Under the pieces are notes generated by a model. It did no database searches, was not told the origin of the DNA, and worked only from the letters and a program-made list of their open reading frames with translations. Source: a candidate division WOR-3 bacterium (GTDB lineage: Bacteria; Hydrothermota; Tepidihabitantia; SM23-42; JAOAFX01). Taken from it: a stretch of 64,000 bases of DNA. How positions within the stretch are numbered: the stretch's first letter is position 1; every line of letters starts with the position of its first letter. Below, piece by piece: positions 56,101 to 63,890 of this stretch. The stretch covers positions 29,165 through 93,164 of the forward strand of contig JBDRVV010000006.1 of NCBI GenBank assembly GCA_039802005.1, given 5' to 3'. The translations under genes and the position numbers were made by a program.

Positions 56101-56639
56101 TTTACGACCATCTTTCTTATAAAATCCCCTGCGGCAGAAGAATTTGTGCCTCCATCGTAATGTATTGAAAATTTTATAGAATGATACACAATGAGTTTTT
56201 TTGATGTAGGGAAATACTGAAAAGGGATGAATAAGAGTTCACATATTTGATAACCATCAAGAAATCCAGAACCTTTAAAATAAATAATTTTGTCTGGATA
56301 TGGATTTGATGATAAATAAATATTTTCATCGCGCAGATTGATTTTTTTTATATCTTTTTTTGAGAAGATTTCCGGTGCTAAAGAAAATGCAACATCTGAT
56401 TCTAAATCAAATTCCTTTCGTTCAGTAGAAAGTATTTCAATCTTTTTTATACTTGCATAAGAAGGGAGGGCAATTTTTACTGTTTTACAAGGTAATTCTG
56501 GCGCACCTGTTATATCAGTAATTTCCCAGTTCGGTATCCTCAACTTTGTATTGTCTGACCGTATAAATTGCAATTCACTTACATCAAATTCAAAATAGCC
56601 GGTGTAAATGCCACTTAGAAGAAACAAAATTGTTATCAA
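53139..56639 (-). CDS. C25-family (gingipain-like) cysteine peptidase
   Basis: 1166 aa with a TTG start at 56639 (TTGA overlap with the upstream gene). A signal sequence (ITILFLLSGIYTG) is followed by a propeptide of ~190 residues. The peptidase core (about 195-560) contains the dyad H424 (NHDGHGWINL) and C461 (YSIGCWTN). After that come Ig-like/adhesin regions and a jelly-roll-like domain (~880-1060), and finally FlgD-Ig-type tail (VVYDIAGRLVKSF, IVWDGKDDAGRKLPAGIYFI). It is probably secreted and self-activated. It follows the GGDEF gene in one transcript. Confidence 0.9.
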   Translation of the reverse strand: MITILFLLSGIYTGYFEFDVSELQFIRSDNTKLRIPNWEITDITGAPELPCKTVKIALPSYASIKKIEILSTERKEFDLESDVAFSLAPEIFSKKDIKKINLRDENIYLSSNPYPDKIIYFKGSGFLDGYQICELLFIPFQYFPTSKKLIVYHSIKFSIHYDGGTNSSAAGDFIRKMVVNPEDVIIRTKTPDQERIKYLIITESPMDTVFQRLADWKTKKGIPARVRNVNWIINNYPGEDSAARIRNYLKTLTDSGTVYVLLGGDIDYIPCRFAYAMTCSANIYPGREDTMPCDLYYADLQGNWDRDNDRSYGEIEDSIDLYPDLIVGRAPVNTISEAQRFVEKILTYEKNPPFEYLDNGLFTAEILWWDPYTDQGIHKNKIGNEAFPNYFEITKLYQSLGNETKEAVMQAIRDGQNLINHDGHGWINLISVGGWPHRIYNVDFDTLTNGPKYGILYSIGCWTNAFDSASVSEAFVNSPNGGGVAFIGNSSYGWGSPGNPGFGYSDRFDSRFFYSLFRENNYHLGEALAQAKAYFIPYSREENVYRWHQYQINLLGDPELPVWTKAPDTMIAFSPDYIPLGNARIMITVKDKKTNSPLRNALVCLMKGNESYSSGYTDASGSAFLNTNALTTGNFDLTITAHNYIPLELTTPVISGAYVNFGGWIINDIFGNNDQIANPDEDILLPTKIINCGNITARNIQLIISTNDTLALVFDSTAFADSLLPNDSITIDNAFAIRIREFARNGNCATFNLRIVFNSDTLIFKPNILIGTPQLKIEQTDIKTLPALPGQIESLYIDLKNSGYGAGHSVRSGLSSLDPYGFVLIDTVRYGEIPPEVIKKATEPFVVYISPFVPLPHISKFLLNIHSENSLFIDTVSILIGETGFFDDMESGTTLWTTGGTNNLWHISPRRYFSQSHSWFCGNETTGQYVNNMNCYIQTIPFMIHKNSLLKFYRWFNVPIYGSDGIYVIVLHNNNADTLDFIGTGGALQNRPINSDWFCEKYLLDDYSSGDSIQIRIAFVSDNDGHTGEGFYIDDFSVEYQTAVEEGIMEASGQKLKLEVLPNPFQNQCVIKFRISDFKFPQIDDVGQGFLQEPMVLSEPEVSLVVYDIAGRLVKSFNLPFYISNHASNIVWDGKDDAGRKLPAGIYFIQLEAGNKKEIQKVILLR

Positions 56640-58639
56640 ATCTTTCCTCCCGCAAAATTAACCCTATTCCCGCCCATTTCCTTTGCCTCATAGCAGGCAT
56701 GGTCGGCGAGGTCAATGAGTTTTTGCTTTTCTCTGCTATCTTTTGGAAATACTGCAATTCCGATACTGAGCGTAACCGGTGGGTCAAGATTTTCAGATTC
56801 AATCTTCTTTCGTATTCTTTCGGCAACGACCAAGGCGAAATTGGCATCAGTCTCAGGCAATACCGCAATAAATTCATCCCCGCCATACCGTCCCAAAAAG
56901 TCAACATCTCTAATTGCTTCTTTCATCAAGGTGCTAAATCTTTTTAATATATTATCACCGGCCGAATGTCCAAATTTATCATTATAACTTTTGAAATTAT
57001 CAAAATCCATCATCAAAACTGCAAATAACCTGCGATAACGCTCCGCCCTTCGGATTTCATTTTCAATCATTATCTCAAAACTGCGACGGTTTGGTAATCC
57101 TGTGAGTGGGTCGGTCAGAGAAAGTCTTTTTGCCTCTTCATAAAGCCTTGCGTTATCAAGGGCAATAGCAATCTGGGCACTGAGTGTAGAAAGGATTTTT
57201 ATATCGTCCGGTGTGAAACCATCAATTTCTGGGCTTTCTACATCAAGGACGCCAATCAATTTGTCACCTATCATTAAAGGAAAACATACCTCACTTTTTG
57301 CTTCTTTTACACCGGGTATATAATATGGGTCCTTTGATACATCAGGTGAATAATACATCTCCCTTGTTGCTGCTACATGCCCGGTTATACCTGTGGCACC
57401 AATTTTTATTTGAATCTCCTTTACTGTTTCAGGATAATTTATATATGAACAAAGTTTCAATTCCTGCTTTTCTTCATCTACAAGAAATATTGCAAGATTT
57501 AGATAACCAAATGTTTCAACCAGGCGTTCCAGAATATTATTTAAAAGGACACTAAAATCAAGGGTGGAGATAAAGGTTCTGCTTACTTCATACAAAATTG
57601 CAGTTTCTTGTGCCTCTCTGGTGATTTTTTTATACAATCTTGTATTATCAAGGGCAATTGCTGCCTGGGAACATAATAGTTGAAGATATTCAATTTGTGA
57701 ATGTGAGAAATCTCTCGGAACTTGAGAATCAACATAAAGTATCCCAATGAGATTTTCGCGTGCAATTAAAGGCAATGCTGCTACTGCCCTTCTTCCCTTT
57801 TGTAATGCGATGGGATTCACATTTTCGTATCTGCTTAAATCAGGTATGATTACAGGCTTGCGTTTTTTCAAGATTTCTCCAGAAATTCCATTAGTAAGAC
57901 GGGCAGTCGTTCTATATCTCTTTATCTCTTTAGTTTCTTTTGAGAAATCGTAAGATTCAAGGACTGAAGCAGTTGATTCATCAATTACGATTAAACTCGC
58001 ACTATCTGTATTAGTAATTCTTATTGCAGAAGCAAGTAGGACCTTTAGGATATTTTCGGTTTCAAAGGTTGAAGTTAGGGTTATTCCAATATGTTCAAGT
58101 TCGGTTACAATTCTTGATTTTTCTTCTATTTCGTTTATCAATTTTGTATGTTCAATTGTAAGGGCGGCAAGTTTACAGAAGAAATCTAATGCAGGGTAGT
58201 TATCAAAATTTTGTAATTTTTCGCGATAGTAAAGGTTTAGACAGCCGATAGATTCATCCTTCAATAAAAGAGGGGATGTAACCAAGGACTTTAACCCTTC
58301 TTTTTTTATCCATTCAATAGAGAAGAAATCACCTTTTTCTTCAAAAACCTTAATTACATCCGACACAAAACGAGGTTTTTTTTCCATACAGACTTTTCCT
58401 GCAATTTCTTCACCTTTTTTTACCTTCACAACCTTAAGATATTCACTTGATAGGTTTATTGAATGGGCGATTGTAAGGTATTCTCTTTCTTTATCAAAAA
58501 GCATGATTGCCGATGCGGAGGCATTGAAGAAAGAACAAGCGGTTTTAGTAATAGTCTCAAATGCTTTTTCAATTGAACTGTGTTCAAGAAGTGATTGAGC
58601 AATCTCAGCAAGTTCTTCTGGTAAAGATTTCTGGTTCAT
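56636..58639 (-). CDS. Triple-GAF diguanylate cyclase
   Basis: 667 aa. Three GAF domains at about 15-170, 190-335 and 345-495, then a GGDEF domain at ~505-665. The active site is RYGGDEFIAVLPET, preceded by DPLTGLPNRR and by DFDNFKSYNDKFGHSAGD, so it is probably an active enzyme making cyclic-di-GMP. GAF domains probably bind small ligands. No membrane helices, so the sensor is cytosolic. It is cotranscribed with the C25 peptidase (overlapping start). Near-leaderless promoter. Confidence 0.92.
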   Translation of the reverse strand: MNQKSLPEELAEIAQSLLEHSSIEKAFETITKTACSFFNASASAIMLFDKEREYLTIAHSINLSSEYLKVVKVKKGEEIAGKVCMEKKPRFVSDVIKVFEEKGDFFSIEWIKKEGLKSLVTSPLLLKDESIGCLNLYYREKLQNFDNYPALDFFCKLAALTIEHTKLINEIEEKSRIVTELEHIGITLTSTFETENILKVLLASAIRITNTDSASLIVIDESTASVLESYDFSKETKEIKRYRTTARLTNGISGEILKKRKPVIIPDLSRYENVNPIALQKGRRAVAALPLIARENLIGILYVDSQVPRDFSHSQIEYLQLLCSQAAIALDNTRLYKKITREAQETAILYEVSRTFISTLDFSVLLNNILERLVETFGYLNLAIFLVDEEKQELKLCSYINYPETVKEIQIKIGATGITGHVAATREMYYSPDVSKDPYYIPGVKEAKSEVCFPLMIGDKLIGVLDVESPEIDGFTPDDIKILSTLSAQIAIALDNARLYEEAKRLSLTDPLTGLPNRRSFEIMIENEIRRAERYRRLFAVLMMDFDNFKSYNDKFGHSAGDNILKRFSTLMKEAIRDVDFLGRYGGDEFIAVLPETDANFALVVAERIRKKIESENLDPPVTLSIGIAVFPKDSREKQKLIDLADHACYEAKEMGGNRVNFAGGKI

Positions 58640-58648
58640 TTTATATTA

Positions 58649-58676
58649 ATTATATAGAATATTATTTGGTTGTCAA
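58649..58676 (-). promoter_or_regulatory. Promoter of the GAF-GGDEF/C25 peptidase operon
   Basis: On the minus strand TTGACA (58676-58671), 16 bases, TATAAT (58654-58649), with nine bases to the ATG at 58639. Confidence 0.7.
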
Positions 58677-58705
58677 GATTATAATATGCAATAAATACCG
58701 CGTGA

Positions 58706-58733
58706 TTGACACAATCTAAAATTTGGCTATAAT
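58706..58733 (+). promoter_or_regulatory. Promoter of the HEAT lipoprotein/cysS operon
   Basis: TTGACA (58706-58711), 16 bases, TATAAT (58728-58733). ATG at 58740 is six bases further on, so a leaderless mRNA is expected. Confidence 0.75.
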
Positions 58734-58739
58734 ATTTTT

Positions 58740-59738
58740 ATGATAAGGCATATAGATAATATTATTTTGCTCTTGCTCGTATTTTTTATTTCCTGTGGTA
58801 TGCCACCCAAGGATAAGGCTTTATCAATTTTAAGGGACGGGGTAAAGGATAAATCAGAAGTAATCCAGGTAAATGCTGCAAAGTCTATGATTGAAATTGG
58901 TGATAAACAGGGTTACGAAGTAATTTATAATATCCTTCAGAATGGTGGTAATGATGCAAAGGTTTCTGCACTGGGTGCCTTATATTCATTGAAAGAAAGG
59001 GTCTATTCACCAGTTATAGCCAAACTATGCAATGATTCAGAGCCACTTGTCAGAACTGAAGCATATCATCTCATTTCATTGAGCAGTGATACGGGCTATT
59101 ACAAGATTCTTATTCAAGGAACAAACGACCGTATTGCAAGGATAAGAAGATATGCATATCAAGGGCTTGCGAATTTTAAGGATATTCAAAATATTACCCG
59201 CGGGCTCAGGGATATTGACCCACTTGTCAGGATTTCTGCAGCAAAGTCCATTGGTTTATCAGGTAGAATTGAAGCAAAAGATTTTATTAAAAAAGAAATG
59301 GACCCTAAGAATCCTAATGTAGAAATATGGGTACAGGCTGTCCTTGCCCTTGGTGAATTGAAAGATACATCATCAATACAATATATCAAAGACCTTTTGA
59401 CAGATACACCCTGGGACTTAAAGATTGCCGCAGCAGAGGCACTTCTTATGTTAAAAGATAATGCTGGAGTTGAAGTCTTAAAATCCGGACTCCAGTCGCC
59501 AGACCCATTTGTTCGGGTCAAGGTAGTTGAAATTATGGAACGTTATCCATTGCCTGAATTTTATGATCTATTGAAAGAGGCATGCAAAGATGAATATATA
59601 AATGTTTCTATCGGTGCGATAAATGCCCTTTTGAAGTATCAAAAAAAAGAGAATGTAAAATTATTTGAGAGTTTACTCAAAGCACCGAATCCGCTCGTCA
59701 GAATTGCTTCTGCGGGTGCATATTTGAGGAGTTTATAA
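58740..59738 (+). CDS. HEAT-repeat lipoprotein
   Basis: 332 aa. Lipobox FFISCG (Cys near residue 19) follows a hydrophobic segment. The rest is a run of HEAT/PBS-lyase-like repeats (VIQVNAAKSMIEIGDKQGYEVI, KVSALGALYSLKE, LVRTEAYHLISL, PLVRISAAKSIGLSGRIEAKDFI, WDLKIAAAEALLMLKDNAGVEVL). Such solenoids bind proteins; no catalytic residues are expected. It is one base away from cysS. Confidence 0.85.
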   Translation: MIRHIDNIILLLLVFFISCGMPPKDKALSILRDGVKDKSEVIQVNAAKSMIEIGDKQGYEVIYNILQNGGNDAKVSALGALYSLKERVYSPVIAKLCNDSEPLVRTEAYHLISLSSDTGYYKILIQGTNDRIARIRRYAYQGLANFKDIQNITRGLRDIDPLVRISAAKSIGLSGRIEAKDFIKKEMDPKNPNVEIWVQAVLALGELKDTSSIQYIKDLLTDTPWDLKIAAAEALLMLKDNAGVEVLKSGLQSPDPFVRVKVVEIMERYPLPEFYDLLKEACKDEYINVSIGAINALLKYQKKENVKLFESLLKAPNPLVRIASAGAYLRSL

Positions 59739-59739
59739 T

Positions 59740-61083
59740 ATGTCTTTGAAACTTTATAATACACTGACAAGAAGACTTGAAGAATTCAAACCAATGGGTG
59801 AAGTTGTGAGGATATATTCCTGTGGATTGACTGTTCAGGGACCACCCCATGTTGGACATATCCGCGCATCAATGACAAGGGATATATTAAGGCGCTGGCT
59901 TGAATTTCTTGGTTACAAGGTAAAATCTATTGAAAATTTTACTGATGTGGACGATAAAATAATTGCAAAACAAAAAGAATTAAACTCTGACTGGCGTATA
60001 ATTGCTGAAGAGAATATCAATAAATATATCAATCTATGTGATTCTTTGAATATAATGAAACCACATTATTATCCAAGGGCATCACAGCATATTGAAGAGA
60101 TAATTGATTTGATACAGCGACTGATTGAAAAGGGATTTGCATATGAGAAAGGTGGAGATGTATATTACCGGGTTCGTAGATATTCGGATTATGGTAAGTT
60201 ATCAAAAAAAAGCATAGATGAATTACAGAGTGGGGCAAGGATTGAGCCGACTGAATTAAAGGAAGACCCCCTTGATTTTGCATTATGGAAGGCAGCAAAG
60301 CCAGATGAGCCTTACTGGATCAGTCCCTGGGGAAAGGGACGTCCGGGCTGGCATATTGAATGTTCTGCAATGTCAATGCATTATCTCGGTGAGTCATTTG
60401 ATATACATACCGGCGGTGAAGATTTAATATTCCCCCATCATGAAAATGAAATTGCCCAGTCTGAAGGTGCAACAGGAAAGGAATTTGTCCATTACTGGTT
60501 ACATAATGGAATGGTAAACATCACAGGTGAAAAAATGTCAAAATCAACGGGTAGATATTTCTTAATGGAAGATATTGTAAAGGATTTTTCTGCCAATGTA
60601 ATTCGGTTGTTTTTATTGAAGACCCATTATCGGAGTCCAATAGAATTTTCTAAGGAAAGGCTTGAAGAGGCAAAATCAGCCTTTGAAAGGATACAGACAT
60701 TTATTGCAAAATTCTCCGAACCTGTTAAAGAACCAAAAATATATAAACTGGAAGAATTTATCCAGGCAATGAATGATGACCTTAATACACCAAAGGCACT
60801 GGGAATAATCTTTGATTTAGTAAGTATGGGTTATGAAACAGGTCAGCAAGATATTGCTGAAAGTATAAGGCATTATCTAAGAATTCTTGGATTTGTTGAG
60901 GAAGGCAAAAGGAGAGATGATTTATCACCCAAACTTATAGAAATAATACTGGGGATAAGAAATCAGTTGAGAAAGAATAAACAATTTGAATTATCAGATG
61001 AAATTAGAAAAAAAATAAATGACCTTGGTATAATTATTGATGATACAAAAAATGGAAGCACTTATAGATGGGAGGTAAAATGA
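59740..61083 (+). CDS. cysS: Cysteinyl-tRNA synthetase
   Basis: 447 aa. Class I synthetase: YSCGLTVQGPPHVGHIRASM (HIGH-type motif, zinc-binding Cys near 28), GRPGWHIECSAMSMHYLGESFDIHTGGEDLIFPHHENEIAQSEG, and the KMSKS motif GEKMSKSTGRYF. It charges tRNA-Cys. TATAATATG upstream; ATGA overlap with efp. No fusion or missing motifs. Confidence 0.96.
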   Translation: MSLKLYNTLTRRLEEFKPMGEVVRIYSCGLTVQGPPHVGHIRASMTRDILRRWLEFLGYKVKSIENFTDVDDKIIAKQKELNSDWRIIAEENINKYINLCDSLNIMKPHYYPRASQHIEEIIDLIQRLIEKGFAYEKGGDVYYRVRRYSDYGKLSKKSIDELQSGARIEPTELKEDPLDFALWKAAKPDEPYWISPWGKGRPGWHIECSAMSMHYLGESFDIHTGGEDLIFPHHENEIAQSEGATGKEFVHYWLHNGMVNITGEKMSKSTGRYFLMEDIVKDFSANVIRLFLLKTHYRSPIEFSKERLEEAKSAFERIQTFIAKFSEPVKEPKIYKLEEFIQAMNDDLNTPKALGIIFDLVSMGYETGQQDIAESIRHYLRILGFVEEGKRRDDLSPKLIEIILGIRNQLRKNKQFELSDEIRKKINDLGIIIDDTKNGSTYRWEVK

Positions 61084-61637
61084 TACAGGTCACACAGCTA
61101 AAAAGAGGAATGCTTATAAAACTTGAAAATGAACCTTATGTAGTATTATCAGTAACCCATATTACACCAGGGAACTGGCGTGGTATGGTGGTGTGTAAAA
61201 TCAGGAATTTGACATCGGGATTATCAAAAGAAATAAGGTTTCGTTCTACGGAAAGGGTTGAAGAAGCAGATGTTGAAGAACAGGAAATGGAATATATTTA
61301 TTATGATGATGGAAAATATTATTTCATGGATTTAGAAACTTATGAACAGATACCTTTGGATGAAGAACTGCTTGGCGAGAATGCAAAATTATTGACACCA
61401 AACATCAGGGTTAAGGTTCAGTATTTTGAAGGTAAACCGTTTGGCGTTATTCTACCCAAGACCGTTGTTTTAAAGGTTGTTGAGACTCAGGCATATATTA
61501 AAGATGCCACCGCCCAGGCACAATCAAAACCAGCCGTGCTTGAAGGTGGTTACAAATGTCAGGTCCCGCCATTTGTTGAAGTCGGTGACTTGATAAAAAT
61601 TGATACCGAAACAGGGGAATATTTGGAAAGGGTATAG
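61080..61637 (+). CDS. efp: Elongation factor P
   Basis: 185 aa from the ATG at 61080; GGAGGT lies just before it. KOW-like domain I, then OB domains II and III. The family ending [37 protein letters not shown] is seen. The loop tip that carries the modified lysine in E. coli (PGKGQ) is PGNWRG here; K34 is replaced by N, so no EpmA-type lysylation is expected, and the tip may act unmodified or through the Arg. It relieves stalls at polyproline. Confidence 0.95.
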   Translation: [185 protein letters not shown]

Positions 61638-61645
61638 GAGGTTTT

Positions 61646-62029
61646 ATGGCTGATGATTTGAATGAAGAAATAAAAAAGATCGCAGAGAAAATTCCGGGGT
61701 GTCTTTATGCGAGTCTTGTTGGTTACGATGGTATATCCGTTGCCCAGCATATTATAGAAGCAAATTTTGATGTGAATTTGTATGATGCAGAGTTATCATC
61801 TTTGTTGCTGACATCAAGGGAGATAAAAAAGAATTTAAATCTTGGCTTAGAAACTGAATTGATATGGTTGACACAGAGGGCATTCTTTATAATCCAACCA
61901 GTGGGAGAAGACTATTTTATTTATGTTTGTTTAAAGCCTGCGGGCTCAAATCCCGGTGTCGCCCGCATAGAAATAAATAAAGCAAAACAGAAGTTAATGG
62001 ACATTATATATCCAAAATCTGGTGCATAA
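61646..62029 (+). CDS. Roadblock/LC7 domain protein
   Basis: 127 aa, one roadblock/LC7 fold (IPGCLYASLVGYDGISVAQHI, then LSSLLLTSREIKKNLNLG). It is unlike the roadblock at 2.9 kb in length and has no GTPase next to it. It may act on the MglA-like GTPase encoded at 2.3 kb or a different one. GGAGG precedes the ATG; comEC follows after 13 bases. Confidence 0.85.
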   Translation: MADDLNEEIKKIAEKIPGCLYASLVGYDGISVAQHIIEANFDVNLYDAELSSLLLTSREIKKNLNLGLETELIWLTQRAFFIIQPVGEDYFIYVCLKPAGSNPGVARIEINKAKQKLMDIIYPKSGA

Positions 62030-62042
62030 GGAGGAGATATAA

Positions 62043-63890
62043 ATTAAATCATTAGGGATCAAAACCCTTTTTGTAATAATCTCTGGAATACTTTTTGACT
62101 CAATAATTAACCCTGAACTAAAAATATATTTAATCATTGCAGCAATTGGAATTGTTGCATGCATTTTTTCAAAAAATTTTCTTTTTTTACTCTTAGCAGT
62201 TTTATCGGGTTTAAATCTTCATTTAAGAAAACCTTTGCTGGATAGGGCATTGAATAAAAAAATAACATATCAATGCGTAGTCCTTGGTGAAGAACAAAGA
62301 GACGGGAAGATAAAGTTGAAATTACATATTAAAAGGGCAATAATAAACAGGGATACGATACCGATGTCACTATTTGCGGAGCATTATACTTTTCAAAAAG
62401 AGCATTATCTTGGTAAGACATTGACAATAAAAGGAAGATTGGTTTGTAGAAAGATTCCTTATCAATCAAATCTTCTCATTGGTAGTATAATAGAAAAAGA
62501 TTATAGTCTGAGTTTTACAGGAAAGATATTTAATGTTGTATATGGATATATAAACAAAATCATTACCTGTTCTCTAAATCCCGATTATATTCCAATTGCT
62601 CAGGGTTTGGTCTTAGGTGGAAGCAGCCGTTTGAGTCCTGAATTAAAGAATGTATTTGCCCGTGCAGGTGTATTGCATATCCTTGCGGTTTCAGGATTAC
62701 ACATAGGATTTATACTTACAATTTTAGGAACAATATTTCTGCCTCTACCTGTTTCTCCAAAGATAAAATTCTTTTTGATTATGGCGCTTTTGCTATTCTA
62801 TGCCGGGATAACCGGTTTCAGACCGAGTGTATTAAGGGCATCGCTTATGGCGTTTCTATTTGGAATAAGTTTTATATTACAGAGAAATGTTGACTCAATC
62901 CACATCGTGAATATGAGCGCCCTGATTCTTTTATTATTAAATCCTTTTATGCTCTTTGATACAGGTGCTCAATTATCTTTTGGGGCAGTCTATGGAATTG
63001 TCTATCTATTACCGAAGTTAAATAATATCATATTGAAACATATAAAATTAAGAGCACTAAAACCGATTCTATGGTCAATAGCAACATCATTTACTGCGCA
63101 AGTCTTTGTCTCCCCCTTTTTAATTTATTATTTTAATCAATTACCCACGCTGGCGGTATTTTCAAATCTTCTAATCGTTCCCCTCGCCTCAATCATAATT
63201 TATCTTTTATTTTTTTTAATATTTATTTCACTTATTTCTATTCCAGTATTGAATGTAGTATCATTTCTCGTAAATAATGTAATCTGGCTACTTGAAAAAA
63301 TTGCAGGTTTTTTTTCTTCTATACCATTTTCTTCAATAAGTATTAATATATCGCCGGTTTTTCTCTTTTTGTTTTTCTTTATCTTTGTAAAACGAACAAG
63401 GCAAATCGCAATATATTTGATACCTATAATCGCCATAATATTTTCTATTTGCTCATTCTTTCCTGTATCTTCAATCAAGATAACAAATAATGTAGCATTG
63501 ATAACTCTACCGAATAAGGAAACTATTTTGATCTACAACGGAAAATCAGATTTTTTAGAAAATATAGAGATTGAAGAAGTTGACTATTTGATTGCCCAGA
63601 AGAAAATAATAAAATATAAAAAAGAATTTATTCCCCTGCCTGAAGATTTTTATTTTAAAAAAATCAGAGTCGGTGATTTTTTAATACTACTTGAAGAAAA
63701 TTCAACGATTTACTGGCGCCAGAACAGATTTACTATACCTGATGAAGGATATGAGAACAGAATAAAAAATATTATTATTGGTAGCAAGAATTTATATCAA
63801 TTTGATTCGCCAACCGATTCCTGGATAGTGGATAATTTTTTAATGGATATAAAGACAAGATTGGGCACTCTGCTCGCCTTTTTTGAATGA
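62043..63890 (+). CDS. comEC: ComEC/Rec2-type DNA uptake channel, apparently started at ATT and lacking the metallo-beta-lactamase domain
   Basis: 615 aa if ATT at 62043 is used. GGAGGAGAT lies eight bases before ATT; the only canonical starter, TTG at 62235, has no ribosome-binding site and removes a stretch with two clear hydrophobic helices. The competence domain has the family motif LGGSSRLSPELKNVFARAGVLHILAVSGLHIGF and GITGFRPSVLRASLMAFL. The C-terminus after the helices is short (about 140 residues) and has no HxHxDH, so the usual nuclease domain is absent. It probably conducts single-stranded DNA into the cell. Confidence 0.85.
   Translation: MKSLGIKTLFVIISGILFDSIINPELKIYLIIAAIGIVACIFSKNFLFLLLAVLSGLNLHLRKPLLDRALNKKITYQCVVLGEEQRDGKIKLKLHIKRAIINRDTIPMSLFAEHYTFQKEHYLGKTLTIKGRLVCRKIPYQSNLLIGSIIEKDYSLSFTGKIFNVVYGYINKIITCSLNPDYIPIAQGLVLGGSSRLSPELKNVFARAGVLHILAVSGLHIGFILTILGTIFLPLPVSPKIKFFLIMALLLFYAGITGFRPSVLRASLMAFLFGISFILQRNVDSIHIVNMSALILLLLNPFMLFDTGAQLSFGAVYGIVYLLPKLNNIILKHIKLRALKPILWSIATSFTAQVFVSPFLIYYFNQLPTLAVFSNLLIVPLASIIIYLLFFLIFISLISIPVLNVVSFLVNNVIWLLEKIAGFFSSIPFSSISINISPVFLFLFFFIFVKRTRQIAIYLIPIIAIIFSICSFFPVSSIKITNNVALITLPNKETILIYNGKSDFLENIEIEEVDYLIAQKKIIKYKKEFIPLPEDFYFKKIRVGDFLILLEENSTIYWRQNRFTIPDEGYENRIKNIIIGSKNLYQFDSPTDSWIVDNFLMDIKTRLGTLLAFFE

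Noticed and set aside
61559..61750. Minus-strand open frame over the efp end
   Set aside because: Shadow of efp and the roadblock gene.
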